A DNA stretch of 64,000 nucleotides, taken from assembly GCA_903813345.2 (NCBI GenBank), contig CAIIXF020000002.1:5740001-5804000 (forward strand). Direction: 5' to 3'. This document shows, in pieces, positions 37,605-64,000 of the stretch; within the stretch, counting starts at the first letter, position 1, and every line of letters starts with the position of its first letter. This stretch comes from Owenia fusiformis (taxonomy: Eukaryota; Annelida; Polychaeta; Sabellida; Oweniidae). The notes below the pieces were generated by a model. The model worked only from the letters and a program-made list of their open reading frames with translations. It searched no databases and was not told where the DNA came from. The position numbers were made by a program, and so were the translations under genes.

Positions 37605-38186
37605 TACAAGGGCCGATCAAACAGTTTCTTACCGTTGGCTCTAGATTTTATAATAAGAGAAGTTGGATGCTCAAACGTTTATATAGAGACAGGGTAATAA
37701 GTTTGCTTTAAACAGTTTGACTTTCATATGAATTGCTCCATTGGAAGTGCAGTGACACAGAGTCGATACACATTTTCAATGATTACGTTAGGTGGAGCAG
37801 AGTTTTTCATAAAAGAAATGTACTAAGCAGTTTTTTATGCTAATATTCATTCTCCTTCAAAATATTCAACCCCAGTTGCAATGCACCTGTCCACCCAATC
37901 CAAAAACACATGTTTAAGGCCTTCATATGAGAGGTTGTAAACGATGTCGGTAAATTTCCAGAACCACAACTCAGCAAATATTTTATATATAACGCTGCTC
38001 CACCTAACTTAGTCATTGAAAATATGTATTGACTCTGTGTCACTATCAATAAACCAATTTATATGAGACTCGTACAGTTTCAAGCTAACTCACTATCCTG
38101 TCTCATGTTAAAGTTTGAGCATCCAACTCTTCTTATTATAAAATCTAGAGCCTGCGGTAAGAAACTTTTTGATTGGCCTTTGTATG
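37605..38186. mobile_element. Fold-back element with mariner-like transposase remnant
   Basis: Two imperfect inverted arms of about 190 bp (37605-37800 and 37995-38186) share blocks such as ACACAGAGTC, CACCTAAC and TAAAATCTAGAG on opposite strands. Between them the minus strand (about 37978-37847) reads FAELWFWKFTDIVYN, then FLDWVDRCIATGVEYFEGE and a stop. This resembles the C-terminus of mariner-family transposases. No catalytic DDD/E region remains, so the element is dead or depends on another source. Confidence 0.6.
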
Positions 38187-38199
38187 CATTGATTATCCA

Positions 38200-39584
38200 G
38201 ACATGTTATATTCGATGCAGCACGGAAGCAATATACCCTTCGACTGGACCTCTCTTTCAGTTTAATTTAGTTCTTTGATAATACCTTGTGCATTTTCCAG
38301 TTACCCAAACCCGACCGTAGTTCCCTAAGGTCAATGAACTGTTGTCCGTTATGATGACTTACGCTTTACGGAAGATAAAAACATAACTTATTTGTATGAG
38401 AATTTTTCACAATATCGTCAAACTATTTTTTACGCTTCTTCAACTATGGTTTACGTCTTCAACATGAACGATAAACCGTTATCACGCATCTTATTCATGG
38501 ACATTTTAGATGATGAAAACACCGTTTTAGATTAAAGTTTATTTCAAGTTTTTATAGTTTCTAACTTTCCGTAAGCTTGTTAGCTTACAAGTTAGCTTGT
38601 AAGCTTGTTAATATTATAAAATATTTGCAATGTGTGAAAATAATTTAAGCCCAAGACTCAGTTGTTTCCTAAACTTTGCATTCCCGCTCGGCCAAGATTT
38701 GAAAACAACACCTTCATGGTATGATTCAGCAAACAATACACTGAGTTAAGGCCTTAAGTCCTTAATTGATAACATACATTGCTCTGAACTATATATGTCG
38801 TGACGTTGTTATATTTAAACATATACCACCGATCATTGAACTTCGATTCTCGATTCATTATAGCATGTCTAAAAGTACTTGTCTATTTGGCACGTTCCTT
38901 TAAAATAACATCACATAAATCACACATGCTATTAGATTTTTAAAGCATAAATTTACGTGACTCTTTGTTTCTGGTGTTCTATATTGAATGTGATTTCATT
39001 AGTAACCAGTAATTGTAGTTTTTCAAAGTCACGTTAAAAAACGTGACTTTGGAAAACTTGTATTTCAAGGGATTTTTAGACAAATCTCAATTCGACAAAA
39101 CGTACTGCATAGACATGATAGACAGCCACTTAAGAACTGTTATATAAGTAACCATACGACAACACAACTTTACCACTGTACAACTATATAACATTATCTC
39201 CATTCTCTCGAAACCAACAGAAGCTCCCTCTCAATGATTGTCGTGAATTATTGTTTTGAAGAACTGTCACTATGACAACTGACAACTTGCACTATGACGA
39301 GTTTGATTTTAACTACATTATTTGCAAATGAAGCTTCCCCATTCAGATACTCATCCCAGTCATTTTTCTGCTTTCAACTAGAAAGAAATTAATTAATGTG
39401 CAAAATGTCACCACCTGTCACTTGTTACAAACGCTGACCGTCGAACTCAACCCCTGAACGCCGGACACTTTCCACAAAAAGTTGGAGATTATAATAATTT
39501 GTCACCACTTCCGATGGTAACAATATTTACCTGACTGCTTTATCTTAACATTAACAAATCGTTGCAGACGTATAGTCCACACCC
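38200..39584. other. Intergenic, small hairpins only
   Basis: No gene seen. A perfect 12-bp stem hairpin (CAAAGTCACGTT / AACGTGACTTTG) lies at 39024-39051, and a GCTTGTTAGCTTACAAG-type palindrome lies near 38574-38610. Confidence 0.5.
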
Positions 39585-40390
39585 CTTGTATTGTATTGTA
39601 TTGTATTGCATTACATTGCATTACATTGTATTGTATTGTATTGTATTGTATTGTATTACATTGTATTGTATTGCATTGCATTGCATTGTATTGTATTGCA
39701 TTGCATAGTATTGTATTGTATTGTATTGTATTGCATTACATTGTATTGTATTGCATTGTATTGTATTGTATTACATTGTATTGTATTGTATTGTATTGCA
39801 TTGCATTGTATTGTATTGTATTGCATTGCATTGCATTGTATTGTATTGCATTACATTGTATTGTATTGTATTGCATTGTATTGTATTGCATTACATTGTA
39901 TTGTATTGCATTGTATTGTATTACATTGTATTGTATTGCATTGCATTGCATTGTATTGTATTACATTGCATAGTATTGTATTGTATTGTATTGTATTACA
40001 TTGTATTGTATTGCATTGTATTGCATTGTATTGTATTGCATTGCATAGTATTGTATTGCATAGTATTGTATTGTATTGTATTACATTGTATTGTATTGCA
40101 TTGTATTGTATTGTATTACATTGTATTGTATTGCATTGCATTGCATTGTATTGCATTGCATAGTATTGTATTGTATTGTATTGTATTGCATTACATTGTA
40201 TTGTATTGCATTGTATTGTATTACATTGTATTGTATTGTATTGCATTGCATTGCATTGCATTGTATTGTATTGCATTACATTGTATTGTATTGCATTGTA
40301 TTGTATTGTATTGTATTACATTGTATTGTATTGCATTGCATTGCATTGTATTGTATTGTATTGTATTGTATTGCATTGTATTGTATTGTA
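39585..40390. repeat. Pentanucleotide array of TTGTA/TTGCA/TTACA units
   Basis: An 806-bp uninterrupted period-5 array of about 161 units. The units are TTGTA, TTGCA and TTACA with occasional TAGTA, mixed in irregular order with local phrases repeated. It lacks stop codons in several frames on both strands, so it yields long low-complexity open frames that are not genes. Confidence 0.97.
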
Positions 40391-40641
40391 TCCTTTATCA
40401 CAATATTATTTCCATGTGAGTACCTTGTGAAACATCGCGTTATAGTATAGGAGCTTGAGTTTGTGGAATGGTGACTAAATTAAGGATTGAGTAGTATGTG
40501 GCATTAACTCATTCCGTGTATAAAAAGTTTTGTTTTATTTTGAAGGGATGAAGTGTTGTCCAGTTATACTGACCATTGTTCTAACGCCATACATCAAGGC
40601 AATATAGGGGAAGTGGTCAATTCATAGTTTCAACTTTGAAA

Positions 40642-40717
40642 GTAATATCAGAGACTAACATAAAAGGGATTGGAAGCCTTCCATTGATCCATTTTATGTT
40701 AGTCTCGGGTAATATCA
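40642..40717. mobile_element. Tiny inverted-repeat insertion flanked by a 9-bp direct repeat
   Basis: GTAATATCA (40642-40650 and 40709-40717) flanks GAGACTAACATAAAA (40651-40665) and its exact reverse complement TTTTATGTTAGTCTC (40692-40706). The layout is that of a very short MITE or solo hairpin with target-site duplication. A 9-bp duplication would suit a Mutator-like element, but no transposase is present. Confidence 0.6.
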
Positions 40718-40719
40718 TT

Positions 40720-41170
40720 ATTAAATTCTTGTCGTGTTCGTGTCGTGTATGTAAAACATAAACACAAAGTCCAAGAAGTTGGGGGGTTTAAAATGGCATA
40801 TAGCACTGGTGGATTCAGGGGGACCCATTCCCCCATTCCCCCACTCCCCTTGGAAGGCCCAGAAAATTGTTATAGCCCAATAAATAGGCATTCTGGATTT
40901 CTGGTCATACGTTGGCCCTTTAGACCAAATTATCAAAAAGGGCCTAAATTTTCAAAATTTGGCCCCAATATTTGGTTTGAAGGGCCAACATTTTTTCTAA
41001 CTTGCAATGTGCCCCCCCCCCCTTGCTAGCTTCTGGATCCGCCAGTGCATAATATATTGACTCGAAATTTGTCTAAACCGTATTTTTACTGTTTAATTGT
41101 TGGGCAGGCAAAAATACCTTTACAAAATCCAACAGCATTCTGCCGAAGATTCCATAGATCGATCTCGAAT
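40720..41170. other. Intergenic with G/C-run repeat, no gene
   Basis: Contains C-rich blocks (near 40828 and 41012) in a segment with paired GGCC-rich phrases, resembling a degraded dispersed repeat. No exon supported. Confidence 0.4.
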
Positions 41171-41444
41171 ACACAGATACAAGTTAACAAAACATATTAA
41201 CAGTCATAATATGTGGCTGTCAATCTCGATATGTCAGTTGTTATACTAATGAAAAACAACATGTGATCTCTTTTGAATAAGTGGGATAGATTCATGCGTC
41301 AAAGATGAGACTGCGTTTCCACTGGAAACTATGCCACTCTCTCAAATATAGGCCTTTACTATTTCCAAGCTCAAATCGTCTGCCCAGATTTCAAGAAGAC
41401 GCACTGGTTAATAAACATTCAGGGGAAAATATAAATAAAGGACG
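41150..41444 (+). promoter_or_regulatory. 5' flank conserved with the inverted paralogue
   Basis: About 270-300 bp upstream of the start matches the region 2650-2950 on the opposite strand. Shared blocks include CGATCTCGAATA, ATATTAACAGT and AAATATAGGCCT. Conservation of a non-coding flank suggests the promoter or 5' UTR was carried in the duplication. Confidence 0.5.
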
Positions 41445-44400
41445 ATGGTGATGAAGCTAAGCATAGTTATTTTTGCCTGTTTAGTTCCATTGATTAAAAT
41501 GGAAGAAGTTCGTATTTCAATTAAACTTTCCAACCAACAACCGGTGAAAATAACTTATGTAAAAGAAACATACAAAGAACAACTAGAAAATCCACTTAGA
41601 TCTTTAAAAGTGATGACCAACAGCCGATGCGCTGCAGCCTGTACATCGACGAAGGAATGCAGGTCGTATAATTTTAGGAAAATAGATGACGACAAATACA
41701 ATGCTGTTTGTGAATTAAACGGGCCTAGCACATCTCCCCCGACTCCTACAACTGATGAAGTAATATATTTCTTAAAAGCAGGTAAACATTCATTAATTAT
41801 AGAGAAGCATTTTACAACTTATACATGTACCGCATGAATAATGCTTTTGTGAACACGTCCAAGAAATAGACATGCTCCATTATGCAAAGTAAAAAGATTA
41901 AGGCATTAACAAAATGTTGGGTGATGATGAATAAGCATTTGAGGATCATGCGTCTAAGCTAACTGTTAATTTTCTTTGCTTACTATTGTCATTAGGGGTA
42001 ACCGAGTTCAAGCGAGAAAATGTCACGCCGTAAGCACAGGGTACGCACCAAATTAAACGTGAGAGTTGAACACGCGGGGTAGGGTACAACACAAGGACGA
42101 TGAAATGTTTTAACGCGGGGTAACGGTAAGGAACAACACAAGGAAATGTGAATTTGCGTTACGCCGTATCTCAAGTAAATTGACCGATGCGTACCGTATA
42201 CTACATTCTGAGTTCTTGTAGGTTTAACTATGGTCGGAATTCTTTTTCAAGTTCATTATCTAAGATGCTATTATAGACATTTATATTATAAAAAGATCTA
42301 GAAACTAAACCAGATCTTTCTGAAACGATGAAAACACCAGTTTGCTCAAATAAGCACGTATGTTATCGCAAACAATATCAGACGGTTATATCTGATATTG
42401 TGACAATTTACTGACAATGAAGACATGCATATCTTCTAGATCCATTCATTATCTCAAAGACAATCATATACAGTAATAATAAAGTCAAACAAACTCGGAG
42501 ATATTTATTAGCAATCAACCCATTAGCACACTTTTCATGATGTTGACCTCATTTTCACAAAAATGCAATCATTTTTACATTGTTTAATAAATTACTATTC
42601 TTTATTTTAATGTATCAAATATTACTTGAAAGAAAAACTTAATTGCTTTAAGATAAGTGTTCCCCATGTTATTCTCCATTGAAAAGCGTCGTGCTATCTA
42701 TTGGTTTCAGTTCATTTTGGTCATCCAAATTCAGTATATTTAAAGTCACCGGAGCAATCAACTTTTCCTTTAAGGAAATAGAACATGTCTCAAATCACAT
42801 TCTAATTATGCATTCAACAATGTAATAAAAGGTTGCATTTTTGATGAAAATTAGGTCAACATTTTTGAAAAAGTATGTTGATGGGTCTATTACCCCTTCA
42901 ATATCACGTTGGTCTGATTATCTAAATTATCATTACTTTTCTTGAACATAATGAATGAGTCTAAAAGATACACCCATGTTTATGACCAGAAAATATTCAT
43001 AATTCAACTTAGAATCGTTTGGAATTGTTTGCGATAACCTAAGTGCTCTTTTCATCACCCTCGTGTTGTAACTTACCCCGCGCGTTCAACTGTCACGTAC
43101 GCTTAATTTGGTAGAGCCCCTGTGGTAAGGTACATGTACGATAGCCGACGTCGTATTATGTTTGTTTAAGTTTTTTGAGAAGATCGTTTCTGAAGGTTGA
43201 TTTATAAGATTTAGCCGGTCTTTTCTGCCACTTTGAATTAGGAACTTAGGGGAAAACATGGTTCTTTACTCTCTCCATACTTTGAAAATATTTCAGTTAA
43301 ACCCGGCCCACCTGGAACCCCCGTCGTATCTCTCCAAGGAAACACTGCTAATGTTACCTGGATACCACCCCAAGATGACGGGGGCGTAAGGATCACAGAT
43401 TACAAAATTGAAATGCGTAGTTCCAACCTTTACTCATGGATACAAGTAAACACAAACGAATACATCCCTGATAACGGATACTTGATAAGAAATCTAACAG
43501 AAGGTGTAGTTTATGAAGTGCGTGTCCTAGCAGAGAATGAGATCGGCATTGGGGAACCATCGCAGCCATCGCCAATTTTCTCGTTTAGTAAGTATTCGTC
43601 TTCAGATTCAAAAATAATTCTCCGGATAGATAACATGATTGATTCTTTTCTATTGTATTTATTGGAATTATTTCAGGTAAACCCGGACCACCTGGAACAC
43701 CAGTCGTATCCCTTCAAGGAAAAACCGCTAATGTTACTTGGACACCACCCCAAGATGACGGGGGCGTAAAGGTCACAAACTACATAATTGAGATGCGAAG
43801 TTCTATCCTTTACACATGGGTGCAACTTAACACAAACGAATACATCCCTGGTAACAGTTACTTGGTTGAGGATCTAACAAAAGGTGTAGATTACGAAGTG
43901 CGTGTCCTAGCAGAGAATTGGGTCGGTATTGGGGAACCATCGCAGCCATCAGCAATCTTAACGTATGGTAAGTGTGTGGCCTAATTACACCCCAGTCACA
44001 TTTGTCGCACGTCGGCCGTAGGTCGACCGCAGATCAATTAAATCAGTGTATTTCTGCGGCGAGCGTAGAAAAACTACGCTCGTCTTGCGGCTTCCGTACG
44101 GCGTATCCAGTTTTTTACAGAAATATATCTTTTTTGAATAACACCAAGGTCACATTTCCCACGGCCGCCGTGCGGTCTATCATTTCTGCGGCAAGTAGCT
44201 TTTTACGCTCGCCGTAGAATTTCTGCGCTCTCATACTTTTGCAGTCACATTTCCCACGGCAGCCGCACGGTGAATTTTAAATTTCTGGTGATATACAATA
44301 CTTTTCCTTTCTTCATTTTATTAACATCGGGACAATTTTATTCATAGTGCTAGGATGTAATATCAAATGAAAAGTGATCGTAAAACATTGACAAATAATG

Positions 44401-45824
44401 ATTCAATCTTGTTGAGCCAGTTGATTTCTACGGGCACCGCAGAAATGAACAAATATTATAACTCCGAGTTATAATTCCAACGATCGCCGCAGAAATACAC
44501 TGATTTAATTGATCTGCGGTCGACTTACGGCCTCCGTGCTTCAAATGTGACTGGGGTGTTAGCTGGGGAAGAGGGTGGTGTTTGGACCCTACTGCATTTG
44601 GAGAATTAATTTACATGTAATTATGATTCCAAGCATTGGATCATCTAAAATTCTCATTTTATGAAAATTGTTTACTTTTTATGTCACCGCCAAAAGCAGT
44701 GACGTATTGTTATGTGTGGAGAGTATTCGATGTTCGGCAGTTGGTGTTCGGCATTCAGTTTCCGGCGTTTGGCGTCTGTAACAAAGCTTTTAAGTTAACG
44801 CCTTGTATGTCGTCGATTTATTTGATCTGATCAACATCATAATATCTGTATTGAAAATGCTCTAGATTGGTAATTATCTATTTATATTGATTAGTATATA
44901 TGAAGTTTCCGTGAAACCCCCTCCCCCCGTCCATGGACGGAGGGGTCTAGACACCATCCACTTTTGTTCTTGAATCCCCTGGGAAAGAGAATGATGTACC
45001 CCTGTGTTCGGAGATGATGAATTGTATGTATTTATATCGATTGGTTATATATAATTTCAGTTTGGCCAATTGTTGAGAAGATACACTTACTAAACAGTCC
45101 TATATATGATCTAACAGTCACTCGGTTGGGACATATTGTTGCAACCTTTGGTGGCTCTACTGTGAAGATATTCGACAGCGCTTTCCAACAGATCAAAGAC
45201 CTCAACGTGATCTTCAACTTTGTCACCCAAACATCCGAGGGCGAGTTGGCCTTCACAGCTGGTGGCAATAGGATCGATGTTTACACTGAGAATGGTACAC
45301 TGTTACGATATATCACTATTACCTCACCTGTTACAAGTTTAGCTGGTATAGCCACACTTTCTACAGGTGAGTATGTAGTCTTTGATATGCCAACAAAGGC
45401 AGTGTATATTGTGGATCCCTCCACTGGGAATAGCAACGCTATTTTCCAGTCTGGTATGTTCTCTGACGGATTTAATTATATAACGGTAGACAACAATGAT
45501 CTCATCGTAGTAAGTGACTCTCCCGGTAATTTCATCAAAGTGATCAACACTGGTGGCGAAGAAGTTCTCAGCTATGGCGAGTATGGCCAAGGAGAAGGAC
45601 AGCTTTTCGGACCCAGCGGCGTTTCCACAGACAGCAATGGATTCATAGTTGTCGGAGACTATTTTAACAATAGAGTGCAGCTCCTCACACCGAATGCAAC
45701 GTTCGACAGCTTGCTCCTGACAGCTGCAGATGGTATGAACGGCCCAAATGCTGTCTATGTGAGCCAGGCAGGGCAATTGCTTGTGGCAGATGACATGGGC
45801 GATCTGTTCATTGTTACTTATTGA
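41445..45824 (+). CDS. Secreted PAN-FN3-FN3-NHL protein
   Basis: Four exons all joined in phase 1: 41445-41781, 43297-43587, 43677-43967 and 45061-45824, 1683 nt and 560 aa. Exon 1 gives a hydrophobic leader and a PAN/apple-like segment (SRCAAACTSTKECRSYN, YNAVCELNG). Exons 2 and 3 each encode one complete fibronectin type III domain (PGPPGTPVVSLQG, TWxPPQDDGGV, YEVRVLAEN, GEPSQPS). Exon 4 encodes about 250 aa of an NHL-type beta-propeller (GEYGQGEGQLFGPSGVSTDS and GFIVVGDYFNNRVQLL). The product is probably an extracellular adhesion or recognition protein; this is inferred from its domains. ATG 41451 is the start shared with the inverted paralogue. AATAAA lies at 45945-45950. A MITE occupies the last intron. 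Confidence 0.88.
41782..43296 (+). other. Intron 1 of the PAN-FN3-NHL gene
   Basis: A 1.5-kb intron. Its first about 120 bp are homologous to the matching sequence beside the inverted paralogue's exon. No further exon is recognised. Confidence 0.7.
43988..44558. mobile_element. MITE-like element, copy 2 (intron 3 of PAN-FN3-NHL gene)
   Basis: The termini are the same as in the copy at 30779: CACCCCAGTCACATTT and AAATGTGACTGGGGTG. It is 571 bp and flanked on both sides by TTA. An inner phrase near 44147 (AAGGTCACATTTCCCACGGC) repeats the copy 1 left end, which suggests an internal duplication or a nested copy. Confidence 0.85.
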
Positions 45825-45944
45825 GACCACGGTAATTATGATACAATAACGCAAAGGAAACTATTGCAAAATACATTAAATTATAATATGAATGACATTT
45901 TTAAATTAATGATCAAAATATATCTTTTTAGATAAGAATTCTGA

Positions 45945-45950
45945 AATAAA
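45945..45950 (+). terminator. Polyadenylation signal AATAAA of the PAN-FN3-NHL gene
   Basis: The first canonical signal after the stop at 45822-45824, about 120 bp downstream. Confidence 0.5.
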
Positions 45951-45959
45951 CTAATTATA

Positions 45960-47240
45960 TCAACAATAATATTATATTTCAGTCCTTCATAATAAAGGCA
46001 AGTATATCAAAAACAGTAACAACATCAAATTTAACATACGCTGGACAACAATAACTGCATTGTGAAAGTGACAATTTCACCTAGAAATGAACAACAATGA
46101 CATTTAATAGTAAACACCACTAATTCAAGTGTGATGATTATGAACATATAAACAATAATGTACATAAAATGGATACGGCAATGTATACACGATTTAATCT
46201 TAATTTCTAAATGTAGAATGTGCTTTTTCATTTCAATCCTTCATAATTTAAAATCTAGACATCCCATCTTATACATGTAATTAAGATCTCATAAAAACAT
46301 TCTGTACAGATTTTCCAGAAGCTGAATCAGCTTACTTGTTATTTTTGTTTGGAAATGTTTTCACAACATATTGAACACCATATCCAATGTTTTTCTCTGA
46401 CAGACTGAATATGTCAATCTGATACTTATTTAAAGCATGACTAATATCAGAGTAAAATTGTTGCTTTGAATAACATATCCTGAAGTAGGTGTTTTTTCAA
46501 TTGGACCCCTGGTGTATGTAATTGTTTACATTAATTATTCAAAGACCCCTGGAAATTTTTTCATCAATTGCAAAATTGATTTCTGTGTATTCTACCAAGG
46601 TTCCATTGAAATCCATGCATTTTCAAAAAGGTTATATCAAAACAAAAAATGTGGACGTTTTTTGACCCGTCCTGTATATCACAAGTGGATTGTTCCTTCC
46701 TCAATCCACGTCTTAAGAACGTGAAGTAATAGTTTGAAACTAACAGCTAAGACAGCCATAATAGTAATGATGTATTGGGGGAATTCTAAAGCAAACAATG
46801 CCACTTAAAATATATGATTTTACATAAATATGTTTTTATTCATTGTTTAATTTATGTCATACAAACTGTACATTTAAAATGCAAACAATAAATTTAAACA
46901 TTTTCATTAAAAAACAATCTTAAATAATTTGTCATTCTTGTAGTATCAACAACACACCGTATACTCAAATAGCCTACAGCGTGACTGTATGATCGAGACC
47001 ATTCTTTACACTGTATGACTTTCGTGTCAATGTTCATTAATGTTCATTAATGTTCATTAATACGTAATGTTCATTATACTAGTTTGAGCAGCTTGTGGAA
47101 TGATTGGCCTGTGATTACTACCCTAATAAAGTCCAGCTTCAAAATTTTACATTTCGCCATCTTTCAACCATTAATATATATTATTTATACATTAATATAT
47201 ATTATTCATATATTAATATATAATAAACAGAATCTGAGAT
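45960..47240. other. Spacer between convergent genes
   Basis: AT-rich region between the tail-to-tail PAN-FN3-NHL and WDR19 genes. It includes a triple TGTTCATTAA repeat (47031-47061) and TATTAATATATA runs. TTTATT at 46835-46840 could be the WDR19 polyadenylation signal on the minus strand. Confidence 0.4.
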
Positions 47241-47244
47241 TCAT

Positions 47245-63542
<16,298 letters not shown>

Positions 63543-63689
63543 CTGTTATAAATATAACAATATTATTTCACTTAATTATTACTCATCCTTTGATTTGCAT
63601 GTCATATTTCCATGTGATTGTTGCAGTACAGTTAATTTATTTATTCTTTATTTCAGGGACGACCGCACCACTTTCAAAAGTAATATTCC

Positions 63690-64000
63690 CCTCACACATA
63701 GCATCAGAGAATATTGTATCAGGGAATATTCCCCTCAAACTCATAGCATTAAGGAATATTGCCCTTATACTCATAGCATTAGGGAATATTCCCCTCACAC
63801 TCATAGCATTAGGGAATATTCCCCTCACACTCATAGCATTAGGGAATATCCCCCTTACACTCATAGCATTAGGGAATATTCCCCTCACACTCATAGCATT
63901 TGGGATAATTCCCCTCACACTCATAGCATTTGGGATTATTCCCCAAACAATAATAGCATTAGAGATTATTCCCCTCACACTCATAGCATTTGGGATAATT
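63690..64000. repeat. 30-bp minisatellite
   Basis: About ten units of ATTCCCCTCACACTCATAGC plus ATTAGGGAAT, running off the window edge. The open frame it creates on the minus strand is repeat-derived. It lies in a WDR19 intron upstream of alternative exon A. Confidence 0.9.

Noticed and set aside
39591-40450. Long open frames of up to 232 codons on both strands (MYCIVLYCIVLHCIVLY-like).
   Set aside because: They are by-products of the pentanucleotide array, which contains no stop codons in several frames; no start context or domain.
45339-45854. 171-codon minus-strand frame opposite the NHL exon.
   Set aside because: It is the antisense shadow of the coding exon 45061-45824.
63637-63984. 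115-codon minus-strand frame of MSVRGIFPNA repeats.
   Set aside because: It is exactly the 30-bp minisatellite translated; 30 is a multiple of three, so the frame stays open by chance.

Overview
The window is AT-rich animal DNA. It has multi-exon genes with GT-AG introns, long introns and many transposon remnants. WDR19/IFT144 shows a ciliated metazoan. The gene families, the base composition and the repeats built on GGAC/GACGG runs suggest a marine lophotrochozoan, perhaps a mollusc, but that placement is inference.

Layout. (1) 1.9-2.65 kb, minus: the first exon (signal peptide plus PAN domain) and a decayed FN3 fragment of an inverted relative of the gene at 41-46 kb. (2) 6.2-6.4 kb: a LINE 3' remnant. 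(3) 7.2-13.1 kb, minus: a cytosolic-type sulfotransferase gene. Its last coding exon (9736-9854) has been amplified downstream into about 20 tandem units of about 126 bp. (4) 15.9-36.3 kb, plus: a secreted protein of four tandem DNase I-like domains. I could reconstruct 27 coding exons, phase-consistent from ATG to stop (1130 aa). One intron carries a young 6.6-kb LTR retrotransposon (18467-25110). (5) 37.6-41 kb: a fold-back element with a mariner-like remnant, an 806-bp pentanucleotide array and a 9-bp-flanked hairpin. (6) 41.4-45.8 kb, plus: a secreted PAN-FN3-FN3-NHL protein of 560 aa in four exons. (7) 47.2-63.5 kb, minus: the C-terminal half of WDR19, with about 20 exons and the 5' end beyond the window. 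Its introns hold a LINE interrupted by another element, a second copy of that element, a decayed IS630/Tc1/mariner transposon and a 30-bp minisatellite.

The points most worth following are the four-domain DNase I protein, in which single exons cross each domain boundary; the pair of alternative WDR19 exons whose phases forbid joint inclusion; and the sulfotransferase 3' exon turned into a minisatellite. The genes do not form a pathway. The DNase and PAN/FN3/NHL products are predicted secreted, the sulfotransferase cytosolic, and WDR19 a part of the IFT-A ciliary transport complex. All family calls come from reading motifs by eye; no searches were run.
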